Made by a program: the position numbers and the translations under genes. A DNA stretch of 64,000 bases from Sphingopyxis sp. HIX (GTDB taxonomy: Bacteria; Pseudomonadota; Alphaproteobacteria; Sphingomonadales; Sphingomonadaceae). Shown piece by piece: positions 16,748 through 24,529 of this stretch (positions are counted from its first letter, which is position 1; each line of letters starts with the position of its first letter). The notes beneath the pieces are model-generated. The model was not told the origin of the DNA. It was given only the letters and a program-made list of their open reading frames with translations, and searched no databases. The stretch lies in assembly GCF_001468285.1 (NCBI RefSeq), contig NZ_LNSB01000009.1, positions 1 to 64,000 on the forward strand. Direction: 5' to 3'.

Positions 16748-17629
16748 ATGAGCGACGCCACCGACTATGTTCCGCCGAAGGTCTGGACCTGGGACAAGGA
16801 AAGCGGCGGGCGTTTCGCCAACATCAACCGCCCGATTGCCGGGCCGACGCATGACAAGGAACTGCCGGTCGGCAAGCACCCGCTCCAGCTCTATTCGCTC
16901 GGCACGCCCAATGGCGTGAAGGTCACGGTGATGCTCGAAGAACTGCTCGCGGCGGGTCACGGCGGCGCCGAATATGACGCCTGGCTGATCAACATCGGCG
17001 AGGGCGATCAGTTTTCGAGCGGCTATGTGGCGATCAATCCGAACAGCAAGATTCCGGTGATGGTCGACCGCAGCGGCGCCGAGCCGATTCGCATCTTCGA
17101 ATCCGGCGCGATCCTGATCCACCTGGCCGAGAAATTCGGCGCCTTCCTGCCGACCGACACCGCCGCGCGCGCCGAAACCCTGTCGTGGCTGATGTGGCAA
17201 ATGGGCAGCGCGCCCTTCCTCGGCGGTGGCTTCGGGCATTTCTACGCCTATGCGCCGTTCAAGCAGGAATATCCGATCAATCGCTATGCCATGGAGGTCA
17301 AGCGCCAACTCGACGTGCTCGACCGGCGGCTCGCGGAGAGCGAATATATCGCCGGGGCCGATTATACGATTGCCGATATGGCGATCTGGCCCTGGTACGG
17401 CGCGCTCGCCAAGGGGCTGGTCTACGAAGCCGGCGAATTCCTGCAGGTGCAGGATTACAAGAATGTCCAGCGCTGGACCGATCAGGTCGCCGTGCGTCCC
17501 GCAGTCAAGCGCGGGCGGATGGTCAATCGCGTGATGGGCGATCCCGCAAGCCAGCTCCACGAACGCCACGACGCGAGCGATTTCGACCTGCGCACGCAGG
17601 ACAAGCTCGCGCCCGCCGACGGGAGCTGA
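16748..17629 (+). CDS. yghU: YghU-like glutathione-dependent disulfide-bond oxidoreductase
   Basis: The protein is 293 residues from the ATG at 16748. The N-terminal extension YVPPKVWTWDKESGGRFANINRPIAGPTHDKELP is characteristic of the YghU/Ure2p-like GST branch. A thioredoxin-fold GST domain follows (LYSLGTPNGVKVTVMLEE, NPNSKIPVMVD, ESGAILIHLAEKFG), then the helical C-terminal domain with GADYTIADMAIWPW. Homologues bind two glutathiones and act as disulfide reductases. It lies 74 bp after the CoA transferase. Spacing allows a shared transcript, but no functional link is obvious. Confidence 0.92.
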   Translation: MSDATDYVPPKVWTWDKESGGRFANINRPIAGPTHDKELPVGKHPLQLYSLGTPNGVKVTVMLEELLAAGHGGAEYDAWLINIGEGDQFSSGYVAINPNSKIPVMVDRSGAEPIRIFESGAILIHLAEKFGAFLPTDTAARAETLSWLMWQMGSAPFLGGGFGHFYAYAPFKQEYPINRYAMEVKRQLDVLDRRLAESEYIAGADYTIADMAIWPWYGALAKGLVYEAGEFLQVQDYKNVQRWTDQVAVRPAVKRGRMVNRVMGDPASQLHERHDASDFDLRTQDKLAPADGS

Positions 17630-17669
17630 CCCCAAAACGCAACCCCATGATTTATTTGCCCCGGCGACT

Positions 17670-17697
17670 TTGACTTTGACGAATTTTCCGTTAGCGT
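17670..17697 (+). promoter_or_regulatory. Predicted promoter of the collar array (unit 1)
   Basis: A -35-like TTGACT is separated by 16 bp from a -10-like TAGCGT. The same layout, with partly conserved spacer bases (TTTCC before the -10), recurs before units 3 and 4 at 21802 and 27193. The start codon of the first collar gene is 58 bp from the TTGACT. Confidence 0.6.
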
Positions 17698-17727
17698 CGC
17701 GCGTCTTGGGGCATCGGGATGGGGGAC

Positions 17728-18342
17728 ATGACTGTGTTGCGCAGGTCAATATTCATATCGGCGTCGGCGGTGGCGATCAGCTTCGCGAGCCTGGCGTCCC
17801 CCGCTTCGGCGCAGAATAATTATCTCGGCCAGATACTGAAGCTCGGCGGCAATTTCTGCCCGGTCGGCACGTTGCGCGCCGACGGCAGCCTGCTCAGCAT
17901 TGCGCAGGAAACCGCGCTCTATTCGCTTTATGGCACCACCTATGGCGGCGATGGCATCACGACCTTCGCGCTTCCCGACCTGCGCGGGCGCGTGTCGATG
18001 GGGCAAGGGCAGGGCCCGGGGCTCACCAATCGCGTCATCGGCGAAAGGGCCGGCACCGAAACCAATTTGATGACGGTCGCGAACATGCCGCGGCACGAAC
18101 ATACGGCGCTGGTGCGCACAACCTCGGCTGCCGGCGATTCGAAGGCGGCCTTCCGCAACCTGTTCGGTACCACGCCCGCCAACAAATATGTCAGCGGCAC
18201 GGCGCCCAATGCGCAATTGATCAACCGCGAGACGCTGATCATCCGCAACACCGGCGGCGACCAGCCGTGGGATCACCGGCCGCCGACGCTGGCCGTGACC
18301 TTCTGCGTGGTGAATGCAGGGATTTTTCCGTCGCAGAACTAG
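17728..18342 (+). CDS. Secreted phage-tail-collar-domain protein, type A, unit 1
   Basis: The protein is 204 residues. The ATG at 17728 follows GGGGGAC and is preferred over the ATG at 17719. The signal peptide ends SPASAQ (cleavage near residue 28). The collar domain (PF07484/COG4675 'microcystin-dependent protein' type) is recognisable by YLGQILKLGGNFCPVG, ALYSLYGTTYGGDGITTFALPDLRGR and MPRHEHTALVRTTSA. It ends CVVNAGIFPSQN. The mature chain has two cysteines, one in FCPVG and one eleven residues from the end. In phage fibres this domain trimerises; here the signal peptide indicates export from the cell. Actual function is unknown. Confidence 0.9.
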   Translation: MTVLRRSIFISASAVAISFASLASPASAQNNYLGQILKLGGNFCPVGTLRADGSLLSIAQETALYSLYGTTYGGDGITTFALPDLRGRVSMGQGQGPGLTNRVIGERAGTETNLMTVANMPRHEHTALVRTTSAAGDSKAAFRNLFGTTPANKYVSGTAPNAQLINRETLIIRNTGGDQPWDHRPPTLAVTFCVVNAGIFPSQN

Positions 18343-18395
18343 GCGGTGATGCGGCCCTGCGGGGCCGGACGAGGGGCAGACAGGGGAGTTTGACA

Positions 18396-19016
18396 ATGCG
18401 GCATTTGAAACCTCTGGCGCTCGCCGCCGCATCGGGGATCGCGATCGTGGCGGCTTCCCCCGCGGCCGCGCAGACTTTCTTCCTCGGCCAGGTGATCGAG
18501 ACGGGGACCAACTTCTGCCCGCGCGGTTTCGCGCTCGCGGCCGGGCAGCTATTGTCGATCCAGCAGAATACGGCGCTCTTCTCGATCCTGGGTACCACCT
18601 ATGGCGGCAATGGCACCACGACCTTCGCGCTTCCGGACATTCGCGGACGCATGGTCGTCGGCTACGGCCAGATGCCCGGCGGCAGCTTTTTCACCTATGG
18701 CGAGCGCGCGGGACAGGAAACCGTCACGCTGACCAATGCGAACCTGCCTGCACACTCGCATGAGGCGGTGTTCCAGACGGTCAACGCCGACACCAACGAC
18801 AACAAGCCGTTTCGCAACGCCTTCGCTGTGACGCCGGACTTTCAGTACAAGACGCCGCCGCCGAGCGGGCCGGCGACCTTCGACGGCAATCTGAACCCAG
18901 CGACGATGGCGGTGCAGCAGACCGGCGCCAGCGGCGTGCCGTTCGCGAACATGTCGCCCTTTCTCGTGACCAACTATTGCATCGCGCTTCAGGGCATTTT
19001 TCCGTCGCGCAATTGA
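18396..19016 (+). CDS. Secreted phage-tail-collar-domain protein, type B, unit 1
   Basis: The protein is 206 residues from the ATG at 18396, after AGGGGAGTTTGACA. The signal peptide ends ASPAAAQ (near residue 25). The core reads FLGQVIETGTNFCPRGF, ALFSILGTTYGGNGTTTFALPDIRGR, then LPAHSHEAVFQTVNA with the HxH motif. The type B tail carries TFDGNLNPATMAVQQTG and MSPFLVTNYCIALQGIFPSRN. Two cysteines remain after processing. It lies 53 bp after A1. It is closest by eye to B3 at 22528, with the same first five residues MRHLK. Confidence 0.9.
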   Translation: MRHLKPLALAAASGIAIVAASPAAAQTFFLGQVIETGTNFCPRGFALAAGQLLSIQQNTALFSILGTTYGGNGTTTFALPDIRGRMVVGYGQMPGGSFFTYGERAGQETVTLTNANLPAHSHEAVFQTVNADTNDNKPFRNAFAVTPDFQYKTPPPSGPATFDGNLNPATMAVQQTGASGVPFANMSPFLVTNYCIALQGIFPSRN

Positions 19017-19062
19017 CGCGGCGACGGGGCATCGAACGAAATTACGGAAATCGGAGGCGGGC

Positions 19063-19686
19063 ATGACGGGCAGGGCGGCAATCAGGACCTTCACCATGGG
19101 GTTGATCGCGAGCGGGAGCGCATTGGCGTATAGCGCGCCGGCCCATGCCGACGCTCAGGATCCCTATCTCGGCGAAATCATGCTGTTTGCCGGCAATTTC
19201 TGCCCGCGCGGCTGGGCCTCGACGCAGGGCCAGCTACTGCCCATCTCGCAGAATACGGCGCTCTTCTCGCTGCTGGGCACCAATTATGGCGGCAATGGCC
19301 AGACCACCTTCGCGCTGCCCAACCTGTCCGGCCGCTCGATGAACTATTACGGCGCTGGCCCCGGCTTGAGTGTGTACGACATCGGCGAGCAGGCCGGCGC
19401 GTCGACGACGACGCTGACCGTCGCCAATCTGGCAAAGCACGACCACCGCGGTGGGGTCCAGACCGCCAATGCGATCGCCAATTCGAACTCGGCGAACGGC
19501 AATGCGCTGGGTGTATCGTCGAACAACAGCTTCCTGTCGGGCACCGACCCGTCGGGCAATCTGATGGACCGCACCATGGTGCAGGTCGGGGTGACCGGCA
19601 GTTCGTCGCCGGTCAACAACCGGCCGCCCTATCTGGTGCTGCAACCTTGCATCGCGATTCAGGGGATTTTCCCCGCGCGCAACTGA
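19063..19686 (+). CDS. Secreted phage-tail-collar-domain protein, type C, unit 1
   Basis: The protein is 207 residues from the ATG at 19063, after GGAGGCGGGC. The signal peptide ends SAPAHA (near residue 29). Core motifs are YLGEIMLFAGNFCPRGW, ALFSLLGTNYGGNGQTTFALPNLSGR and LAKHDHRGGVQTANA. The type C insert reads NGNALGVSSNNSFL followed by DPSGNLMDRTMVQV, and the end is PYLVLQPCIAIQGIFPARN. Two cysteines remain in the mature protein. Compared with C2 and C3, the tip region MNYYGAGPGLS is the most changed. Confidence 0.9.
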   Translation: MTGRAAIRTFTMGLIASGSALAYSAPAHADAQDPYLGEIMLFAGNFCPRGWASTQGQLLPISQNTALFSLLGTNYGGNGQTTFALPNLSGRSMNYYGAGPGLSVYDIGEQAGASTTTLTVANLAKHDHRGGVQTANAIANSNSANGNALGVSSNNSFLSGTDPSGNLMDRTMVQVGVTGSSSPVNNRPPYLVLQPCIAIQGIFPARN

Positions 19687-19787
19687 CGTACCGGCCCGCT
19701 GTCCGGGGCCCAAAAAGAGTGAACGGGTCGATCGGTGCCGCCATTCCGGCGGCGCTTGGCGTATGCGATTTTCTAGGAGGAGGCGGA

Positions 19788-20399
19788 ATGATGATGTTGC
19801 GCAAATCATATCTCTTGGCGACGGCGGCGGCCATCGCTGGAACACTGGGGGTCGCCTCGGCGGCGAACGCCCAGGATAATTACATCGGGGAAATCCTAAA
19901 GGTTCCCTATAATTTCTGTCCTGCCGGCACCGACGAGGCCGACGGCCAGCTGCTCTCGATTGCGGACAACTCTGCGCTCTACGCGCTTTATGGCACTACC
20001 TTTGGTGGTGACGGGGTCACTACCTTTGGCCTGCCGAACCTGCAGAGCCGCATGTCGATCCATACCGGTACCGGCAACGGTCTGAGCGCCCGCCCGCTGG
20101 GTCAAATCGGCGGCACCGAGAGCAATACCCAGACGATCGCGACCATGCCGCGTCACGAGCATGTCGCGCTGGTGCGCACGACCAGCGCGGCGGCGAATAC
20201 CACCACGCCCGTCGGCAACAAGCTCGGCACGACGCCCGCGGCCAAATATGTCAACAGCGCGCCGAACGCGCAGCTGATGAATCGCGAGAGCATTCTGATC
20301 AACAGCGCGGGTAGCGGGCAGCCCTACAGCCATCTGCCGCCGACGCTGACCATTCGCTATTGCGTTTCGCTCTTCGGCATCTTCCCGTCACAGAATTGA
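19788..20399 (+). CDS. Secreted phage-tail-collar-domain protein, type A, unit 2
   Basis: The protein is 203 residues from the first of three consecutive ATG codons at 19788, seven bases after AGGAGG. The longer upstream frame starting in C1 is rejected. The signal peptide ends ASAANAQ. Motifs are YIGEILKVPYNFCPAG, ALYALYGTTFGGDGVTTFGLPNLQSR and MPRHEHVALVRTTSA, ending RYCVSLFGIFPSQN. The upstream gap (101 bp) has a GCCGCC/GGCGGC hairpin but lacks the TTGACT-type promoter found before the other three A genes. Unit 2 is therefore probably read through from unit 1. Confidence 0.9.
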   Translation: MMMLRKSYLLATAAAIAGTLGVASAANAQDNYIGEILKVPYNFCPAGTDEADGQLLSIADNSALYALYGTTFGGDGVTTFGLPNLQSRMSIHTGTGNGLSARPLGQIGGTESNTQTIATMPRHEHVALVRTTSAAANTTTPVGNKLGTTPAAKYVNSAPNAQLMNRESILINSAGSGQPYSHLPPTLTIRYCVSLFGIFPSQN

Positions 20400-20449
20400 G
20401 GCTTGTCGCGCCGCTTCGAAGGCGCGCGCACATTCAAGGGGTTATGACA

Positions 20450-21055
20450 ATGCGGTACAAGATTTCCATGTTGGCAGCGGCCAGCACATTGGCTTTTGCG
20501 GGCACCGTGCCCGCGACGGCGCAGGATTATTATATCGGCCAGGTGATTGAAACCGGCGCCGGTTTTTGCCCGCGGAACTTCCTCGAGGCAAATGGGCAGA
20601 CATTGGCGATCAACACCAATGCTGCGTTTTTCTCGTTGCTCGGCACCACCTATGGCGGCAATGGCGTGACGACCTTCCAGGTGCCCGACCTGCGCGGACG
20701 CATGCTGATCGGAGACGGGCAGGGACCGGGCCTGCAAAACTATACGCAGGGCCAGGTCGGCGGGCAGGAAAACGTGTCGCATACGATCGCCAACCTGCCG
20801 GTCCACAGCCATCCGGGCGTGATCCAGACGGTGACCGGCGCGGGCAACCAGCGCATCGTGTTCCGTAACAGCTTTGGCGTGACCGCCGACAATCAATATG
20901 TCAGCGGCACGCAGGGTTTCGACGGCAACCTCGAAGCGACGACGCTCGCGGTGCAGAAGAGCGGCACCGACGGGGTAGTCGTGCCCAATATGTCGCCGTT
21001 CCTCGTTACCCGCTATTGCATCGCGTCGCAGGGAATCTTTCCGTCGCGCAACTGA
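20450..21055 (+). CDS. Secreted phage-tail-collar-domain protein, type B, unit 2
   Basis: The protein is 201 residues. The ATG at 20450 aligns with the leader of B1 (...TGACA-ATG); an in-frame ATG two codons earlier is possible. The signal peptide ends VPATAQ. Motifs are YIGQVIETGAGFCPRNF, AFFSLLGTTYGGNGVTTFQVPDLRGR and LPVHSHPGVIQTVTG, then GFDGNLEATTLAVQKSG and MSPFLVTRYCIASQGIFPSRN. Two mature cysteines are present. It differs from B1 and B3 mainly in the segment after HxH. Confidence 0.9.
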   Translation: MRYKISMLAAASTLAFAGTVPATAQDYYIGQVIETGAGFCPRNFLEANGQTLAINTNAAFFSLLGTTYGGNGVTTFQVPDLRGRMLIGDGQGPGLQNYTQGQVGGQENVSHTIANLPVHSHPGVIQTVTGAGNQRIVFRNSFGVTADNQYVSGTQGFDGNLEATTLAVQKSGTDGVVVPNMSPFLVTRYCIASQGIFPSRN

Positions 21056-21097
21056 TGCGCACCGCGACATCACGACATTCAGACATCGGAGGCGGAT

Positions 21098-21724
21098 ATG
21101 AAACGCACTGGCAATCTTCGGAAAATTACCCTGGCGCTGGCGCTCGGGGGGAGCACATTGGGCTATACGGCACCGGCATCGGCGGACGGGCTCACGCCTT
21201 ATATCGGGCAGTTCATGCAGGTCGGCTTCACCTTCTGCCCGCGCGGCTACACCCAGGCGGCGGGGCAATTGGTGGCGATCCAGTCCAACACGGCTCTATT
21301 CGCGTTGCTCGGCACGACCTATGGCGGCAATGGCACCACCAACTTCCAGCTCCCCGACCTGCGCGGCCGCGCGGCGGTGCATGTCGGGCAGGGGTCGGGG
21401 CTGTCGCCCTATGATTTGGGTCAGGTCACCGGCACCGAGACGACGACGCTGACAACCCTGAATATGGCGCCGCATAACCATCGCGTCGGCGCGCAGACCG
21501 CCAATGTCGACGCCAACCAGACTTCGCCGAACGGCAATGCGCTCGCCGTTCCGGTCAATCCCGGCTATGCGGCGCCGCCGCCCGATCCCGCAGGGAACCT
21601 GATGGACCCGGGCAGCATCCTGGTTCAGACGACCGGCAATTCGATCCCGGTGCCGAACCAGCCGCCCTATCTGGTGATGAAATGGTGCATTGCCACGCAG
21701 GGAATCTTCCCGGCGCGCAACTGA
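21098..21724 (+). CDS. Secreted phage-tail-collar-domain protein, type C, unit 2
   Basis: The protein is 208 residues from the ATG at 21098, after CGGAGGCGGAT. The signal peptide ends APASA. Motifs are YIGQFMQVGFTFCPRGY, ALFALLGTTYGGNGTTNFQLPDLRGR and MAPHNHRVGAQTANV. The insert NGNALAVPVNPGY with DPAGNLMDPGSILVQ follows, and the end is PYLVMKWCIATQGIFPARN. It lacks the RGG that follows HxH in C1, C3 and C4, having RVG instead. The 138-bp gap after it holds the promoter of unit 3. Confidence 0.9.
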   Translation: MKRTGNLRKITLALALGGSTLGYTAPASADGLTPYIGQFMQVGFTFCPRGYTQAAGQLVAIQSNTALFALLGTTYGGNGTTNFQLPDLRGRAAVHVGQGSGLSPYDLGQVTGTETTTLTTLNMAPHNHRVGAQTANVDANQTSPNGNALAVPVNPGYAAPPPDPAGNLMDPGSILVQTTGNSIPVPNQPPYLVMKWCIATQGIFPARN

Positions 21725-21801
21725 TCGCCGCGGCCGGTTTGTCGGCTGCGCCAAGGCAAGGACGCCGGTGGGGTAGATCCCGCCCCGCGGGCGTCCCGCC
21801 A

Positions 21802-21829
21802 TTGACTCTGGTTAAATTTCGGTTAGCCT
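21802..21829 (+). promoter_or_regulatory. Predicted promoter of collar unit 3
   Basis: TTGACT, 16 bp, TAGCCT. The start codon of A3 is 61 bp from the TTGACT. The spacer resembles that of the element at 17670 (both have TTTC then GGTTAG or CGTTAG at its end), so the two look related by duplication or a common regulator. Confidence 0.6.
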
Positions 21830-21862
21830 TTTGCCCGGGTTATTGAGGTGGGGGGCTGAGCG

Positions 21863-22480
21863 ATGGCTATCGCGCGTAAATCGCATTACTATCTGTCCGC
21901 GGCGGCGGTTCTCTTGGGAGGGCTCGGCTTGTCCGGGACCGCCCATGCGCAGTTCACCTATCTCGGCGAGATCATGAAGTTCGGCGGCAATTTCTGTCCA
22001 CGGGGATCGGCGGAGGCGAATGGCCAACTGCTTTCGATTGCCAACAACTCGGCGCTCTACGCACTTTACGGCACTACCTACGGCGGTGACGGGGTCACGA
22101 CTTTCGCCCTTCCCAACATGGCGGGGCGCTATTCGATGCACCTCGGTCAGGGGCCCGGACTGAGCGCTCGCACCCAAGGCGAGACCGGCGGTACCGAAAC
22201 GACGACGCTGACCGAAAACCAGATGCCGCGCCACGAGCATACGGGGCTGATCCGCACGACGAGCGCGGCCGGCAACAATGGCGGCGCCTTCCGCAACATC
22301 TTTCCGACCACGCCCGCGAACAAATATGTGAACGGCACCGCGCCCAATGCGCAGCTGATGAACCGCGAAACGGTGATCATCCGCAACACCGGCAGCAACA
22401 CGCCCTACAACCATCTGCCGCCCTATCTGGCCATTCGCTTCTGCGTCCTGACCGAGGGGATTTTCCCGTCGCGCAACTGA
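21863..22480 (+). CDS. Secreted phage-tail-collar-domain protein, type A, unit 3
   Basis: The protein is 205 residues from the ATG at 21863, after GGTGGGGGGC. The signal peptide ends SGTAHAQ. Motifs are YLGEIMKFGGNFCPRG, ALYALYGTTYGGDGVTTFALPNMAGR and MPRHEHTGLIRTTSA, then NAQLMNRETVIIRNTG. The end is RFCVLTEGIFPSRN, whose last residues SRN match types B and C rather than the SQN of A1 and A2. Two mature cysteines. This is the first gene of a separately promoted triplet. Confidence 0.9.
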   Translation: MAIARKSHYYLSAAAVLLGGLGLSGTAHAQFTYLGEIMKFGGNFCPRGSAEANGQLLSIANNSALYALYGTTYGGDGVTTFALPNMAGRYSMHLGQGPGLSARTQGETGGTETTTLTENQMPRHEHTGLIRTTSAAGNNGGAFRNIFPTTPANKYVNGTAPNAQLMNRETVIIRNTGSNTPYNHLPPYLAIRFCVLTEGIFPSRN

Positions 22481-22527
22481 CGGCGTCGCCGCGGCGGCGG
22501 CACAAGGGGCTTTGAGGGGAGTTTACG

Positions 22528-23130
22528 ATGCGGCATTTGAAAACAGGGCTGACGGCGGGGATCGCTTTAGGCGCGATGGCAACGGCAGGATCGGCCACGG
22601 CACAGGATTATTATCTCGGCCAGATGATCGAGGTGGGCAATAGTTATTGCCCACGCGGCTGGACCGAGACCAATGGGCAGATACTGTCGATCGCGCAGAA
22701 TACGGCGCTCTTCTCGCTGCTCGGTACCACCTATGGCGGCAACGGCCAGACGACTTTCGCGCTGCCCGATCTGCGCGGGCGGATGGTGCTCAACCAAGGC
22801 CAAGGACCCGGGCTCCCGCCCTATAGCCTAGGTCAGCAGGCAGGCGTCGAGAGCCAGACGCTGACGATCAACCAGCTCGCGTCGCACACGCATGAAGCGG
22901 TGTTCCAGACGGTGAATGCCAATGCCGCGACGACCATCCCGTTCCGCAACTCCTTCGCGGTGACGAGCGATTTCCAATATTCGAACGTGATCCAGTTCGA
23001 CGGCGCGCTGAACGCCGCGACGCTGGCGGTGCAAAAGACCGGCGGGTCCGATCCGGTGGCGAACATGTCGCCGTTCCTCGTCAATCGCTATTGCATCGCG
23101 CTTCAGGGGGTTTTCCCGTCGCGCAACTGA
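22528..23130 (+). CDS. Secreted phage-tail-collar-domain protein, type B, unit 3
   Basis: The protein is 200 residues from the ATG at 22528, after GAGGGGAGTTTAC. The first 15 bases of the gene (ATGCGGCATTTGAAA) equal those of B1. The signal peptide ends GSATAQ. Motifs are YLGQMIEVGNSYCPRGW, ALFSLLGTTYGGNGQTTFALPDLRGR and LASHTHEAVFQTVNA, then FDGALNAATLAVQKTG and MSPFLVNRYCIALQGVFPSRN. Two mature cysteines. It is 47 bp downstream of A3. Confidence 0.9.
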   Translation: MRHLKTGLTAGIALGAMATAGSATAQDYYLGQMIEVGNSYCPRGWTETNGQILSIAQNTALFSLLGTTYGGNGQTTFALPDLRGRMVLNQGQGPGLPPYSLGQQAGVESQTLTINQLASHTHEAVFQTVNANAATTIPFRNSFAVTSDFQYSNVIQFDGALNAATLAVQKTGGSDPVANMSPFLVNRYCIALQGVFPSRN

Positions 23131-23176
23131 CCCTTGGCGGTTGTGCGGACGAAACAGGATAGAGTGGAGACGGGAT

Positions 23177-23800
23177 ATGACACGCATGGGGGCAATGGGG
23201 AAATTCTCGGCGGCGGCGCTGCTCGGCACGTCGGCGTTGACCATGGCGACGCCGGCCAGCGCGCAGATCGAACCCTATATCGGGCAGATGATGCAGACCG
23301 GTTTCAACTTCTGCCCGCGCGGCTGGGCGAGCGCGAGCGGCCAGATATTGGCGATCAGCACCAATACGGCGCTCTTCTCGATTCTCGGCACCACCTATGG
23401 CGGCAACGGCCAGACGACCTTCGCGCTGCCCGATCTGCGCGGACGCGTCGCGATCAACCAGGGCAGCGGCCCCGGGCTGTCGCCCTATGTCCTGGGTCAG
23501 GTCGGCGGCAGCGAGACGGTGACGCTGCTCCCCACCAACCTGCCCAAGCACGACCATCGCGGCGGCATCCAGACCGCCAACGCCAACGCCAACAGCATGA
23601 CCGCGAACGGCAATGCGCTCGGCGTGTCGTCGAACAACAGCTTCATCGCGCCGCCGCCCGACCCGGCGGGCAATCTGATGGACCGCACGATGGTCCAGAT
23701 CGCGCCGACCGGCGGTTCGCAGCCGATCTCGAACCGGCCGCCCTATCTGACGGTCAACTGGTGCATCGCGCTCGAGGGGATTTTCCCTTCGCGTAACTGA
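23177..23800 (+). CDS. Secreted phage-tail-collar-domain protein, type C, unit 3
   Basis: The protein is 207 residues from the ATG at 23177, after GTGGAGACGGGAT; an in-frame extension to 23141 overlaps the leader and is rejected. The signal peptide ends ATPASAQ. Motifs are YIGQMMQTGFNFCPRGW, ALFSILGTTYGGNGQTTFALPDLRGR and LPKHDHRGGIQTANA, then NGNALGVSSNNSFI, DPAGNLMDRTMVQI and PYLTVNWCIALEGIFPSRN. The NGNALGVSSNNSF segment is identical to that of C1. A strong terminator follows 36 bp later. Confidence 0.9.
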   Translation: MTRMGAMGKFSAAALLGTSALTMATPASAQIEPYIGQMMQTGFNFCPRGWASASGQILAISTNTALFSILGTTYGGNGQTTFALPDLRGRVAINQGSGPGLSPYVLGQVGGSETVTLLPTNLPKHDHRGGIQTANANANSMTANGNALGVSSNNSFIAPPPDPAGNLMDRTMVQIAPTGGSQPISNRPPYLTVNWCIALEGIFPSRN

Positions 23801-23836
23801 GCGCGTCGCCAGCGGCGGCGGATTCGCCAATCAAGG

Positions 23837-23870
23837 AAGGCCGTGCTGATCGTCAGCGCGGCCTTTTCTT
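23837..23870 (+). terminator. Intrinsic terminator after collar unit 3
   Basis: A 13-bp stem (AAGGCCGTGCTGA with TCAGCGCGGCCTT, one G-U pair) and a 3-nt loop are followed by TTCTTGTT. It closes the nine-gene collar array. No comparable hairpin lies between units 1 and 2. Confidence 0.85.
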
Positions 23871-24085
23871 GTTCTCCGGACAAGGGCTGAATGCCGTATT
23901 TGATGTAATCTCGGGACCGGGGCGCTTCGAAATTCGTTAACCCGCCAGCGTTCGGTTCGCAGATCGCCCCGGTTTTACGACCTTTGGGCGCGCCAGACCT
24001 TTCGCGCGATTTTGCGCATTTTGCGTAAAATCGTTGCATCAGCAGACAGCGACGGTTTTCACGAGCCGCGTGCCACGATCCGGGC

Positions 24086-24529
24086 ATGACCAGGATCGTT
24101 TGCCATGTCCCGCTTCCGGCCCGCCTCCGTCGCCTCGCCGTTTGCCCGCGCGGCACCGCGATGATCGAGACCGCGCTGCTGCTGCCGCTGTTCCTGATGC
24201 TGCTGCTCGGAATCCTGATCTACGGCCAATATTTCATGCTCGCGCACAGCGTGCAGCAGGCGGCGAACGACGGCGCGCGTGCGGCGATCACCGGGCTCGA
24301 CGCCGCCGACCGCCGCGCGGTTGCGGTGCGCGCAATCGACCGCAGCATGCACGGCGTCGGGGGCTATCGCACCGAACTGCGCGACGTCGAGGTCTCCGAA
24401 ACCGTCGATACCATCACCATCGATCTGACCTACCGGGTCCCCGAAAGCAGCTTGCTGCGCAATTCGCTCGTACCCTCGCCCGGCGAAGAGATTCGCGCCA
24501 GCGCGACCTTCGAACTGCCGGCCGACTGA
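24086..24529 (+). CDS. TadE-like pseudopilin / pilus assembly protein
   Basis: The 147-residue protein has a short basic N-terminus, then GTAMIETALLLPLFLMLLLGILIYGQYFML, the TadE hydrophobic segment with the conserved Glu soon after its start. HSVQQAANDGARAAI follows in the first helix after the membrane. TadE is processed like prepilins and acts with TadF/TadG in Flp pilus (tight adherence) systems. No flp, tadA, tadB or cpa gene is present here, so this is an isolated TadE-TadG pair between collar units 3 and 4. The region 23871-24085 upstream has no gene. Confidence 0.85.
   Translation: MTRIVCHVPLPARLRRLAVCPRGTAMIETALLLPLFLMLLLGILIYGQYFMLAHSVQQAANDGARAAITGLDAADRRAVAVRAIDRSMHGVGGYRTELRDVEVSETVDTITIDLTYRVPESSLLRNSLVPSPGEEIRASATFELPAD

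Larger units (their letters stand above)
17728..23800 (+). repeat. Tandem (ABC)x3 array of secreted tail-collar genes
   Basis: Nine consecutive same-strand genes form three triplets with a period of about 2.07 kb; the A genes start at 17728, 19788 and 21863. Each triplet has one type A, one B and one C protein in that order. Types are told apart around and after the HxH motif: A has MPRHEH then RTTSA and NAQL(M/I)NRE; B has H(S/T)H then FDG(N/A)L and MSPFLV; C has H(D/N)H then TAN, NGNAL and a P-rich NLMD segment. Leader sequences are also shared: B1 and B3 both begin ATGCGGCATTTGAAA after AGGGGAGTTT. A fourth ABC triplet follows at 27248-29161 after three unrelated genes. Confidence 0.9.
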
